In this document: one piece after another, positions 37,645-46,366 of the stretch
Numbering within the stretch: position 1 is the stretch's first letter
How the letters are laid out: each line of letters begins with the position of its first letter
Assembly (NCBI GenBank): GCA_003388555.1
Contig: QQVD01000034.1
Coordinates: forward strand, 62,001 to 126,000
DNA length: 64,000 nucleotides
Direction of reading: 5' to 3'
Origin: Acidobacteriota bacterium
GTDB taxonomy: Bacteria > Acidobacteriota > Thermoanaerobaculia > Multivoradales > Multivoraceae
Position numbers and translations under genes: made by a program
Notes under the pieces: model-generated
The model's input: the letters and a program-made list of their open reading frames with translations, nothing else
What the model was told of the DNA's origin: nothing
Databases searched by the model: none

Positions 37645-39336
37645 ATGTACGAGACCATAGACGAGAAGCCCGAAGCAACGATCCTCCTGCGCCCGCCCGG
37701 GAGCACGCGACCTGCCGACGCGCGACCTCGCGCTGGGGCATCGACAGCGTGGTTCGTGACATCGACCTTCGTGCTAATGGCGATTGCGCCGAGCATCGAT
37801 GCACAGTCGCTGGCGCCGGAGACCGGCGAGCTGTGGTCGAAGAACACACCCGGCATCAGTGACGACGGCCTGCCTGGTGACGAGCTCGGCACGGCGGTCG
37901 TCGCCTGCGACTTCGACTTCGACGGCTACGAGGACCTCGCGATCGGCTCGCCCGGCGACGATTTCCTCACCGTGCTCGACGACTCGGGAGCGGTGAACGT
38001 CCTCTACGGGTCGCCGAGCGGGCTCGGCGCGGCCGGCAACCAGCACCTCTTCCAGAACGGCGACTCGGCCCCCGAGGCCGACGATCGCTACGGCTCGGCG
38101 CTCGCGGCCGGGTACTTCGACAGCGACTTCTACTGCGACCTGGCGGTGGGCGTGCCGGGAGAGGACCTCGACGGCGACGAGGACGTCGGCGCCTTCGAGA
38201 TCCACTACGGAGGGCCGAGCGGTCTCGCCACCGCTTCGACGACCTTCTACCAGCAGGCGATACCCAACCACGGATCCTCGCCCGAGCCGTTCGATCTGTT
38301 CGGCGCCACGCTGGTGGCGGGCAACTTCAACGGTGACTTCTGGACCGACCTGGCGGTCGCCGCGCCGCTCGAGAACTGGAACACCACGACGAACTCAGGA
38401 CACGTGATCGTCTACCACGGCGGTGCGGCAGGGCTCAGCGCGCACTCCGGCTGGTCACAGGCGCGCGTCGACCTCCAGGACGGCGAGGAGCCCGGCGACG
38501 AGTTCGGTGACGCCCTCGCTGCCGGGGACTTCGACGGCGACGGCTTCGACGACCTGGCGGTGGGCGTGCCCGGCGAGGAGGTCGACGGCACCGTGGCGGT
38601 CGGGGCGGTGCAGGTCATCGTCGGCAGCGCCACCGGCCTGACCGGCGACTTCGACCTCTTCTACTCGCAGCACACGCCGGGCATCTTCACCAACCCCGAG
38701 ACCGGCGATCGCTGGGGCAGCGCTCTCGCGGCCGGCAACTTCGACGGCGACGACTACGTCGACCTCGCCGTCGGCACCCCAAACGAGTCGGTGGGCACCG
38801 AGCTGGACGCCGGAGCCGTCGGCATCCTCTACGGCTCGGCGCTCGGGCCGCTCCCCGGTTCCTACGAATCGTTCACCGAGAGCGAGCTGGCCCTGCCCGG
38901 CGACTCCGAGGCCGGAGACCAGTGGGGCTTCTCTCTGGCGACCGGCGACATCGACGGCGACGGCTTCGACGAGCTGCTGGTCGGCGCCCCCTACGAGGAC
39001 TACAGCTTCATCAACGCTGGTAGCTTCTCGGTCCTCTACGGCACCGCCGTCGGCGTCTCCGAGCAGCGCTACCAGCGTGTCGTGCAGTGGTTCACCGGCG
39101 TCGAGGCCAACGAGCAGGCCGACTACTTCGGCTTCGCGCTGACCCTCGGCGACTTCGACGGCAACGGCCAGGACGAGGTCGCCGTCGGGGCGCCGGGCGA
39201 GGACATCGACTGCACCACCGGATGCGTCGGCAGCGCCGAGGACGCCGGAGTGGTCATCGTGATGGGCAACGGCGCGCTCTTCGGCGACGGTTTCGAGACC
39301 GGGGACGTGTCGGCGTGGTCGACGTCGGTGCCCTGA
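37645..39336 (+). CDS. Secreted FG-GAP beta-propeller protein, copy 1
   Basis: 563 residues. A signal-like stretch (FVTSTFVLMAIAPSIDAQ, near 37-54) follows a 35-residue polar arm. Seven FG-GAP repeats of about 65 residues follow, each with the pattern G-x-x-L/V-x-x-x-DFDGDG-x-x-DLAVG-x-P (for example DFDGDGFDDLAVGVPGEE), which together make one seven-bladed integrin-like propeller binding calcium through the DxDxDG loops. The C-terminus ends in LFGDGFETGDVSAWS, a short conserved tail. Extracellular adhesion or a structural role is the usual inference. A paralogue follows at 39766, and the intervening DNA holds a phospholipase pseudogene. AGGAGGA precedes the ATG. Confidence 0.92.
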   Translation: MYETIDEKPEATILLRPPGSTRPADARPRAGASTAWFVTSTFVLMAIAPSIDAQSLAPETGELWSKNTPGISDDGLPGDELGTAVVACDFDFDGYEDLAIGSPGDDFLTVLDDSGAVNVLYGSPSGLGAAGNQHLFQNGDSAPEADDRYGSALAAGYFDSDFYCDLAVGVPGEDLDGDEDVGAFEIHYGGPSGLATASTTFYQQAIPNHGSSPEPFDLFGATLVAGNFNGDFWTDLAVAAPLENWNTTTNSGHVIVYHGGAAGLSAHSGWSQARVDLQDGEEPGDEFGDALAAGDFDGDGFDDLAVGVPGEEVDGTVAVGAVQVIVGSATGLTGDFDLFYSQHTPGIFTNPETGDRWGSALAAGNFDGDDYVDLAVGTPNESVGTELDAGAVGILYGSALGPLPGSYESFTESELALPGDSEAGDQWGFSLATGDIDGDGFDELLVGAPYEDYSFINAGSFSVLYGTAVGVSEQRYQRVVQWFTGVEANEQADYFGFALTLGDFDGNGQDEVAVGAPGEDIDCTTGCVGSAEDAGVVIVMGNGALFGDGFETGDVSAWSTSVP

Positions 39337-39354
39337 GTCGCGGCGAACGCTGCG

Positions 39355-39650
39355 TCAGAGCGGCCCGTCTAGCCGCGACTGCTCGAGGACGGAGCCGAAG
39401 AAGGCGCCCCGATCAGCCGCCGCTTCGGCTTCGGCGCGGCTGCCGCAGCCCTCGATCGACGACGCGAGCAGCGCGCAGGGTCGGACTGTCGGGTGCGTCG
39501 ACACTTGCCGAGTCGAGGAGGTCGAAGCCGTACCTCGCCCAGTCGCGACCGGCCAGGTCGATAGTTGCTGGATCATCGGGCGGTCAGCACTTCTTGGGTC
39601 AAAGTCGTAGTCCAAGTCGGTCGAGGTCGCCGCGCGAACGAAGAAGGTTG
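39355..39650 (-). pseudogene. Decayed copy of the phosphoesterase gene
   Basis: The minus strand keeps recognisable pieces of the intact phospholipase-like gene at 41458-43221. About 39497-39550 encodes RDWARYGFDLLDSASVD, matching RDWAMYGFDLFDSANFD of the intact gene, and 39590-39640 encodes AATSTDLDYD, matching AATSTGLTYN. After an internal deletion, 39357-39460 encodes LLASSIEGCGSRAEAE...ADRGAF, matching its extreme C-terminus LLAASTESYMSRAEAE. The pieces lie in different frames, so the copy is frameshifted and most of the gene is missing. Position and orientation next to the first FG-GAP gene mirror the intact pair. Confidence 0.85.
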
Positions 39651-39765
39651 CACTCTGTCTCTTTGCCCACACTGAATTCTTCGGGTAGGGTCGAGACGTC
39701 TCTCTTTCTTTTCTATTGCAGTTCCTGCGCTCCAAGGGCACTCCACTCCAAAGAGGGGGGAAGCG
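39651..39765 (+). other. AT-richer leader of FG-GAP gene 2
   Basis: This short stretch is clearly less GC-rich than its surroundings (it includes GTCTCTCTTTCTTTTCTATTG) and ends in AGAGGGGGGAAGCG before the ATG at 39766. It probably contains the promoter of the second FG-GAP gene. TTGCAC at 39648-39653 is a possible -35 box, but no good -10 box at proper spacing is seen. Confidence 0.35.
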
Positions 39766-41430
39766 ATGGACCTGAAGAACTCGATCTTGGCGGCGTTCTC
39801 CTCGCCCCACGGGGCACTGCGATCAGCAGGGCGTCGGTGCTCTCTGCGACTCGCTGTCGCGCTCGCGGCCGTCCTTCCGGGCGTCGGCGCCGAGGGTTCC
39901 GCCCTCGATGCCAGGACCGCTCAGGTGTGGTGGGAGGGAACCCAGGGGATTCCGGGTGTCGCGCAGGAAGGCGATGTTCTGGGCGTTGCCATGGCCGCGT
40001 GCGACTTCGACGGCGATGGCTACGAGGACCTCGCGATCGGGATCCCGGGAGATCGACACGAGGGCGGGAAGACAGCGGATGCCGGAGCCGTGCTCGTGGT
40101 CTACGGTTCGCCGCGAGGCCTCGTCGCTGACGACAGTCAGACGCTTCGCGACTCGGCTCCGGCCATGGGCGACATGTTCGGATACACGCTCGCGGCGGGC
40201 TTCTTCGACACGGATGCCTACTGCGATCTGGCGGTGGGCATTCCCTGGCAAGATCTACTCGCTCTCGACAACGTCGGCGCCTTCGCGATCCATGCCGGAG
40301 GCCCGGGCGGCCTGCAGACCGAGGCCGAGTACTTCTTCCAGGAGGCGATCGCCAACGGCACATCGCCAGAATCGGGAGACATGTTCGGTTCTTCGTTGGC
40401 TGCCGGCGACTTCAACGACGACACCTACACCGACCTGGCCGTCGGAGCGGCTCTCGAAGACTGGGACGTCAACGCCGATGCCGGTCACGTCTTCGTCTAC
40501 CACGGCGGTGTCGGCGGCCTCACGTTGCACTCGGGTTGGACGCAGGCTCGCTCAGACCTGCAGGACGACGACGAAGCCGGAGACCGATTCGGAGACGCGC
40601 TGTCGGCCGGCGACTTCGATGGCGACGGATACGACGATCTCGCGATCGGAGTGCCGGGCGAGGAGGTGAACGGCGTCGAACAGGTGGGCGCCGTGCAGGT
40701 GATCCCCGGCGGGTCCTCGGGTCTCGATCCCGACCCCGATCTTCTTTTCTCGCAGGAGACGCCAGGGATATCCGCCGCGCCAGAGCATGGCGATAGATGG
40801 GGCACCGCTCTCGCTGCCGGCGACTTCGACGGCGACGGTTCGGACGATCTTGCGGTGGGAACGCCCCACGAGTCGGTCGACGGCGACCTCGATGCGGGCG
40901 CCGTCGGGGTGCTCTACGGCTCGATCCTCGGCCCGGATCCGCTCTCCTATCAGTCGTGGACCGAGGACGTGATCGTGGTGCTCGGCGGAGCAGAGCCGGG
41001 TGATCAGTGGGGCTTCGCCCTGGCGACCGGCGACATCGACGGAGATGGCTTTGATGACCTGATCGTCGGCGCGCCCTATGAGGACGTCGTCGAGGTGGAC
41101 GCTGGTGCCTTCACCGCCATGTACGGCAGCGACGCGGGAATCGTGGCCTTCGGCGCCAGGCGCTGGAGCCAGGACCTCATCGGCCTCTCGGACAGCGAAG
41201 AGGAGGACTGGTTCGGCTACGCCCTCACGCTCGGCGACTTCGATGGAAACGGTCACGACGAAGCCGCCGTCGGTGCGCCGCGTGAAGACAGTGACTGTAT
41301 GGGCCCCCTTCCTTGCATAGGGGGTACTGACACCGGAATGGTCACCGCCATCGGCGACGGCTCCATCTTCGTCGACGGTTTCGAGTCGGGCGACACCACG
41401 GCCTGGTCTGACACCGTTCCGTCAGCCTAG
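39766..41430 (+). CDS. Secreted FG-GAP beta-propeller protein, copy 2
   Basis: 554 residues, a paralogue of the 37645-39336 product with the same order of seven FG-GAP blades (for example DFDGDGYEDLAIGIPGD and DFDGNGHDEAAVGAPRED) and the same kind of C-terminal tail, IFVDGFESGDTTAWS. The N-terminus is a signal peptide (LRLAVALAAVLPGVGAEG, about 27-44), shorter than in copy 1. Codon use is slightly less GC-rich than in copy 1. The gene converges on an intact phospholipase-like gene 27 bases downstream; copy 1 has the same arrangement with a decayed neighbour. Cell-surface or secreted calcium-binding role inferred. Confidence 0.92.
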   Translation: MDLKNSILAAFSSPHGALRSAGRRCSLRLAVALAAVLPGVGAEGSALDARTAQVWWEGTQGIPGVAQEGDVLGVAMAACDFDGDGYEDLAIGIPGDRHEGGKTADAGAVLVVYGSPRGLVADDSQTLRDSAPAMGDMFGYTLAAGFFDTDAYCDLAVGIPWQDLLALDNVGAFAIHAGGPGGLQTEAEYFFQEAIANGTSPESGDMFGSSLAAGDFNDDTYTDLAVGAALEDWDVNADAGHVFVYHGGVGGLTLHSGWTQARSDLQDDDEAGDRFGDALSAGDFDGDGYDDLAIGVPGEEVNGVEQVGAVQVIPGGSSGLDPDPDLLFSQETPGISAAPEHGDRWGTALAAGDFDGDGSDDLAVGTPHESVDGDLDAGAVGVLYGSILGPDPLSYQSWTEDVIVVLGGAEPGDQWGFALATGDIDGDGFDDLIVGAPYEDVVEVDAGAFTAMYGSDAGIVAFGARRWSQDLIGLSDSEEEDWFGYALTLGDFDGNGHDEAAVGAPREDSDCMGPLPCIGGTDTGMVTAIGDGSIFVDGFESGDTTAWSDTVPSA

Positions 41431-41457
41431 GCTCGTCGTGGCTCCTGGCTCTGGGGC

Positions 41458-43221
41458 CTAGCCGGGCTCCTTCGAGGAGGACTGCTTGGTGACCAGCGCG
41501 AGGAAGGCGGCCCGATCGGCCGCCTTCTCGGCCTCGGCGCGGCTCATGTAGCTCTCGGTCGACGCCGCGAGCAGCGAGCCGTCGCCGTCGCGCAGATGGA
41601 AGCGCCAGCGCTTGCCGGCGTCCTCGTAGAGCTCGAAGCGGGCCTGCTTCCAGTCGCCGCTGCGGTACCAGGCGTCGTAGCGCCTGCGCTGCTCGATGTA
41701 GGCGAGCAGGTCGCGGTTGGTCGGGAACTCGCCGGCGATGCGACGCCGGGTGTCGGGGTGGCCCTCGAGCTTGGCGGTGTAGCGCCGGGTCCACTCCTTC
41801 TGCTTCGGGCCTGGCGGCTCGGCCATGTAGAGCTCGGGGTCCTCGGCCGGCAGGTCGGGGCTCGGCAGCGTCTGCGGGCAGTCCTCGCGCGCCTCGGGCA
41901 GGGACAGCGCCGCGGCGAAGGAGCTGGCGGCGGCGTCACGAGCGCCGAGCGACTCGCAGCCGAGCAGGTCCTCGAGGAAGCGCAGCACCGAGGTGTGCTG
42001 GTAGGGGGTCGAGTCGACGACGCCGCGCTGGATCCACGGCGAGACCAGGATCGCCGGCACACGGAAGCCGAGTTGGCTGAAGGCGAAGTCGTAGTTGGGC
42101 CCGACGAGGTACGTCTTGCCGTACTTGCGCGCCTCCTCCTGCATGAAGGCGTTGGGCGAGGTCGCCGCGTCCGGGGCCGGGGCGCTCGGCGGCTCGACGT
42201 GATCGTAGTAGCCGCCGTGCTCGTCGTAGGTGACCACCAGCAGGGTGTTCGGCCACGCACTCGAGGAGCGCAGGGCGCGATAGACGTCGGCGATCAGCTG
42301 ATCGCCGTAGCGCACGTCGTGCGGCGCGTGCTGCGAGTTGGCGCGGCCCTCGGGAGCGTCGGCGTAGCGCGGGCAGAGGAAGGTGTACAGCGGCAGCTCG
42401 CCGGCCTCGGCGTCGGAGAAGAAGCGCGACATCGGCAGCTTGCCGCAGTCGCGATCCTTGATGGCGTCGAAGTTCGCCGAGTCGAAGAGGTCGAAGCCGT
42501 ACATCGCCCAGTCGCGGCCGGCCTGCTCGATGCGCTCGTAGATCGTCGGGGCGGTGAGGATGTCGTGCGCCCAGGGGTTGTAGGTCAGGCCGGTCGAAGT
42601 CGCTGCGTGCATGAACAACCGGTTGGGCTCGGTCGGCCCGGGGATCTCGCTGTGCCACCGGTCGCAGACGCAGAACTCCCGGGCCAGGGTGTGGATCGCC
42701 GGCAGCTGCTCGGCGGTGAACACCTCCATGACCTCCTGTACCGGGTCGGGCTCGCCGGCGGCCTTGGCGGCGGCCTGCTGCTCGGCAAGCGAGGTGTGGT
42801 TGCTCTCGAACGTCCTCGAGAGCTCGCCGACGAAGCTGGCGACGAAGCCGGAGGCGCTCGCCGGCGAGGTGGACGGAGCGCCGCCGCCGTAGGGGGTGGT
42901 CTCGGCGTCGCCCGATCCCACCGTCTCGACGCCGAACAGCTGCTGGGTCGCGGCGGGGAAGCTGTGTGACGGTCCGCCGTACTCGCCGCCGCTGGTCTGC
43001 TGGATCGTAGGGGTCGCGAACTGGGCGCCGAGGACCGGCCGGTAGGTCGTCGACGCGTCGTCGGTCGGATCGACGCGGTTGAAGAGGTCGGCCTTGACCG
43101 CCCCCTCCGCGTCGACGACGCCGTCGACGTGCGGCAGCGATCCCAGCATGTGATCGAAGGAACGGTTCTCGAGCATCAGCACCACGACGTGGCGCAGGTT
43201 GGCGAGGCCGGGTCGGGTCAT
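41458..43221 (-). CDS. Phosphoesterase family (phospholipase C/acid phosphatase-like) protein
   Basis: 587 residues of the phosphoesterase family that contains non-haemolytic phospholipase C and AcpA acid phosphatase. The N-terminal LRHVVVLMLENRSFDHMLG bears the metal and nucleophile region (Glu and Asn after the strand). Later segments are CDRWHSEIPGPTEPNRLFMH, LLVVTYDEHGGYYDHVEPP (second metal site) and GFRVPAILVSPWIQRGVV. The C-terminal 120 residues (RRYTAKLEGHP...RAEAEKAADRAAF) form an extra domain. Unlike most secreted relatives it starts directly at the catalytic domain with no signal peptide. It converges on FG-GAP gene 2; a dead copy lies beside FG-GAP gene 1. It may also act as a phosphatase. 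Confidence 0.9.
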   Translation of the reverse strand: MTRPGLANLRHVVVLMLENRSFDHMLGSLPHVDGVVDAEGAVKADLFNRVDPTDDASTTYRPVLGAQFATPTIQQTSGGEYGGPSHSFPAATQQLFGVETVGSGDAETTPYGGGAPSTSPASASGFVASFVGELSRTFESNHTSLAEQQAAAKAAGEPDPVQEVMEVFTAEQLPAIHTLAREFCVCDRWHSEIPGPTEPNRLFMHAATSTGLTYNPWAHDILTAPTIYERIEQAGRDWAMYGFDLFDSANFDAIKDRDCGKLPMSRFFSDAEAGELPLYTFLCPRYADAPEGRANSQHAPHDVRYGDQLIADVYRALRSSSAWPNTLLVVTYDEHGGYYDHVEPPSAPAPDAATSPNAFMQEEARKYGKTYLVGPNYDFAFSQLGFRVPAILVSPWIQRGVVDSTPYQHTSVLRFLEDLLGCESLGARDAAASSFAAALSLPEAREDCPQTLPSPDLPAEDPELYMAEPPGPKQKEWTRRYTAKLEGHPDTRRRIAGEFPTNRDLLAYIEQRRRYDAWYRSGDWKQARFELYEDAGKRWRFHLRDGDGSLLAASTESYMSRAEAEKAADRAAFLALVTKQSSSKEPG

Positions 43222-43342
43222 CGAGTGCTCCCGCGGTGTACGGAGGTTGCGGCGACTTCCGGTTCCGAGAGGACCGAAGCCGGTGGCCCTGAGGGCCCCG
43301 CTTTCCTAACGGGAGAGGTTGCCGTTGTTTCGGCGCGCGGCC

Positions 43343-46186
43343 TCAGGGCACCTGGCCGCTGCCGCCGGCGGCCCGCAGCGGTGCGCTCAAGCGGCGGGAG
43401 GCGTTCGCGAAGCGGGGATCCGCGCGCAGCGCCGCGAAGGCCGGGTCGCGTTCGACGATCGGGTTGCGCAGCCCTGCCTCGAGCCCGGTCGTCAGCTGGG
43501 CGAAGGCGTCGTCGACGCGGCCGAGCAGAGCCGAGGTCTTCGCCTCGACGAAGGCGAGGTCGGCGATCTGCGAGCTGTCGGTCGGATCGCCCGCCAGCTG
43601 CCGCGCCCGTGCAGCGAGCTCCTGGGCGACGGCGGCGTCGCCGAGCAGAGCCGCGGCGTGGGCCTCCAGCCACAGGCTCTCCTGCACCAGGGCCGGATCG
43701 TCGATCTCCTCGGCGTGACCTCTGGCCTGGCGCGCCAGGGAGCCGGCGCGCTCGCCGTCGCCGGCGCGGCGCTGCGCCTCCCCGAGGGCTATCTGGAAGC
43801 GGATCCAGGAACGCCTCATCCCCGGCGCCGACTGCGCGGCTTCGGCAGCGTCGTCGACGATGCGCCCGAGCACGCCGACCGCCTCTTCGAGGTCGCCCTC
43901 TTCCGCCCGCGCCGACAGGCTGACGCCGAGCTGGTTGCGGGCCAGCAGCACCATGCGATGTCGCGGCGGGTAGCTGGCGTCGAGGTTGGCCACCGCGGCG
44001 CGCGCAGCGGCCACCGAGTCGTCCCAGCGGCCCAGCCGCAGATCGACCGCCGCGGTGTTGATCAGCACCGGCCCGAGCGCCGGATGGTCCTCGCCCATCA
44101 CCCTGCGGGTCAGCGCGAGGTCGCGTTCGAGCAGGTCGTGCGCCTCCTCGAACCGCCCCAGCTTGCGGTAGGCGAAGGCGAGGTTGCCCATCAACACGCC
44201 GACCCGTGGGTCGCTCTCGCCGTGGAACTCCTCGATCATCGGCAGCGCCTCGGACATGCGCCGCGCCGCCTCCTCGTACCGGCCGCTCCTCGCCGCGTTG
44301 GCGCCCAGGCTGGCCAGGAGTAGCCCGATCTCACCGCTGCGCTCACCCTCCTGTTCGCGCTTGATGGCCAGCGCCTCCTCGAACAACCGCGACGAGGCCT
44401 CGATATCGTCGCGGTTGAGCACGTTGGCGTAGGCGTTGAGAGCCGAGGCGATGGAGCTGCGGTGGTCGCCCTCGGCTTCGCGCAGGATACGCAGTGCCTC
44501 CTCCAACGCCTGCGCCGCCTCCGGCAGACGGTCGTTGCGCCAGTACAGCCGCCCGAACTCGACCAGGTTCTTGGCTCGCTCGACGTCGTACTCCGGACCG
44601 AGCTGGTCGTAGAGCGCGGCGGCCTTGTGCAGCAGCTGCTCGGCCTCGTCGTAGCGCGCCAGCTCGGTGTCGACCGAAGCGATGGTCTTGAGTAGCTCCG
44701 CCTGTAGTGGCGGCTGGTCGGCCAGCTCCTTCTCCACCCGCTCGACGCCGGCGTCGAAGACCTCGGCGACGGTGAGCTCGCGCCCGTCGGCGCGCTGCGG
44801 TTGCAGGCCCTGGAAGAGATCGATCAGGAAGCTCTTCGAGCGCTCCGCCAGCTCGGCCTGCTCGCGCGCCTCGGCGGCGGCCCGCAGCGCCTCGCGCTCC
44901 GCTCTGCCGGCGCGGACCATGCCGACGCTGGTGCCGACCACCGCGGCGAGGGTGGCCAGCGTCAGCAGCACCGCCGCGGCGCTGAGCAGGCGGTTGCGCG
45001 AGACGAAGCGACGCAGCCGGTAGCCGGCTCCCGGCGGGCCCGCCGAGACCGGACGGCGCTCGAGGTAGCGGCGCAGGTCGGCGGCCAGCGCGGCGACCGA
45101 CGGGTAGCGGCGCTCGGTGTCCTCCTCGAGAGCCTTCAGCACGACCCATTCGAGATCGCCGCGCAGGGTGCGACGGAGCAACGCCGGAGTGGTGCGGCGA
45201 CGGCGCGCCAGCACGGTGATCGAGTCTTCCGGCAGGGTCAATCGCGTCGGCGGGACCCACGATTCACTGCGCGGTGTGCTCGAAGCGCTGGATCTTCGAG
45301 GGGTCTCGCCGGTCAACAGCTCGTAGAGGATCACGCCGAGCGAGAAGACGTCGGTGCGCACGTCGACTTCGGCACCCTGGCCGGCGCTCTGCTCCGGGCT
45401 CATGTACTGCGGGGTGCCGACCACCTCGCCGCGGCGGGTGAGATCCGAGTCACGCTCCGGGGTGGTCGCCTTGGAGATCCCGAAATCGATGATCTTGGGC
45501 AGCGGCCGGTCGTCGCTGCCGCCCGCCTGGGCGACCAGCACGTTCGACGGCTTCAGATCGCGGTGGATGACCCCACGCTGGTGGGCGTGGCTGACGCCGT
45601 CGCAGACGTCGATCAGCAGGCGGATGCGCGCCTCGACGTCGAGCTCGTGCGCGTCGCAGTAGCGGGTGATCGCCTCCCCCTCGACGAACTCCATGGCGAA
45701 GTAGGGTCGACCGTCGGGAGTCTCCCCGGCCTCGAAGACCTGGGCGATGTAGGGGTGCGACATCGCCGCGATGGTCTGCCGCTCGGCCTCGAAGCGGGCC
45801 ACGACCCGCTCGCTGTCGAGGCCGGTGGGCACGACCTTGATCGCCACCACGCGTCGGATCGGTCGCAGCTGCTCGGCCTGCCAGACGACGCCCATGCCGC
45901 CGGAGCCGACCTGTCGGAGCAGCCGGTAGTTGCCCCAGCGCAGGACCGTCTCCTCGCGGTCGGTGCGCGGCGCTGCGCCGAGCCCTTCGAGCTCGAGGCC
46001 GGGCAGGTCGCTGCCGCGCTCCTGCGCCTGTAGCAGCCGCTCGAGCTGTCGGTAGACCTCGGGCTCGCTGTCACGGATCGGCGCCAGGATCTCCTCGCGC
46101 TCGCTCTCGGGCAGGTCGGCGACGCGGTGGAAGAGCTCCTCGACCCGGCGGAACGGGTCGGAGCCGTCGCTGGGGGGAATCGTCAT
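43343..46186 (-). CDS. Pkn-type Ser/Thr protein kinase with TPR domain
   Basis: 947 residues. A short acidic N-terminal region is followed by a kinase domain (about 85-370) with glycine loop VGSGGMGVVW, AIKVV lysine, the active HRDLKPSN loop (Asp210) and DFGIS. A juxtamembrane region leads to one membrane helix near 390-415 (LLSAAAVLLTLATLAAVVGTS). The periplasmic part (about 440-940) is all-helical with many TPR-type repeats (for example AYRKLGRFEEAHDLLERDLAL). This is the common layout of Acidobacteriota and Myxococcota kinases, where the TPR part is thought to bind proteins. The ATG at 46186 lacks a strong ribosome site. It is divergent from the M20 peptidase gene. Confidence 0.93.
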   Translation of the reverse strand: MTIPPSDGSDPFRRVEELFHRVADLPESEREEILAPIRDSEPEVYRQLERLLQAQERGSDLPGLELEGLGAAPRTDREETVLRWGNYRLLRQVGSGGMGVVWQAEQLRPIRRVVAIKVVPTGLDSERVVARFEAERQTIAAMSHPYIAQVFEAGETPDGRPYFAMEFVEGEAITRYCDAHELDVEARIRLLIDVCDGVSHAHQRGVIHRDLKPSNVLVAQAGGSDDRPLPKIIDFGISKATTPERDSDLTRRGEVVGTPQYMSPEQSAGQGAEVDVRTDVFSLGVILYELLTGETPRRSSASSTPRSESWVPPTRLTLPEDSITVLARRRRTTPALLRRTLRGDLEWVVLKALEEDTERRYPSVAALAADLRRYLERRPVSAGPPGAGYRLRRFVSRNRLLSAAAVLLTLATLAAVVGTSVGMVRAGRAEREALRAAAEAREQAELAERSKSFLIDLFQGLQPQRADGRELTVAEVFDAGVERVEKELADQPPLQAELLKTIASVDTELARYDEAEQLLHKAAALYDQLGPEYDVERAKNLVEFGRLYWRNDRLPEAAQALEEALRILREAEGDHRSSIASALNAYANVLNRDDIEASSRLFEEALAIKREQEGERSGEIGLLLASLGANAARSGRYEEAARRMSEALPMIEEFHGESDPRVGVLMGNLAFAYRKLGRFEEAHDLLERDLALTRRVMGEDHPALGPVLINTAAVDLRLGRWDDSVAAARAAVANLDASYPPRHRMVLLARNQLGVSLSARAEEGDLEEAVGVLGRIVDDAAEAAQSAPGMRRSWIRFQIALGEAQRRAGDGERAGSLARQARGHAEEIDDPALVQESLWLEAHAAALLGDAAVAQELAARARQLAGDPTDSSQIADLAFVEAKTSALLGRVDDAFAQLTTGLEAGLRNPIVERDPAFAALRADPRFANASRRLSAPLRAAGGSGQVP

Positions 46187-46366
46187 CGGCGGGCGGAGGT
46201 CCGACCAGAGGCGCGACTTGGCCGTGCGGGCCGGTCGCGGGGCACCTGTGGAGGGGACCCCAGAGCATAGCCGTCCGGCACTCCATCCGCTCCCGGGCAG
46301 TGTCCCGCGGAGACCTCGGAGGCGGTGTGCACGTCGGTGGATAGAGTGCCTGCCGGAGGTGACGCC

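Noticed and set aside
41431-41457. Shared terminator of FG-GAP gene 2 and the phospholipase gene
   Set aside because: Repeated GCCTAG words give only short, competing stems with no T-run.
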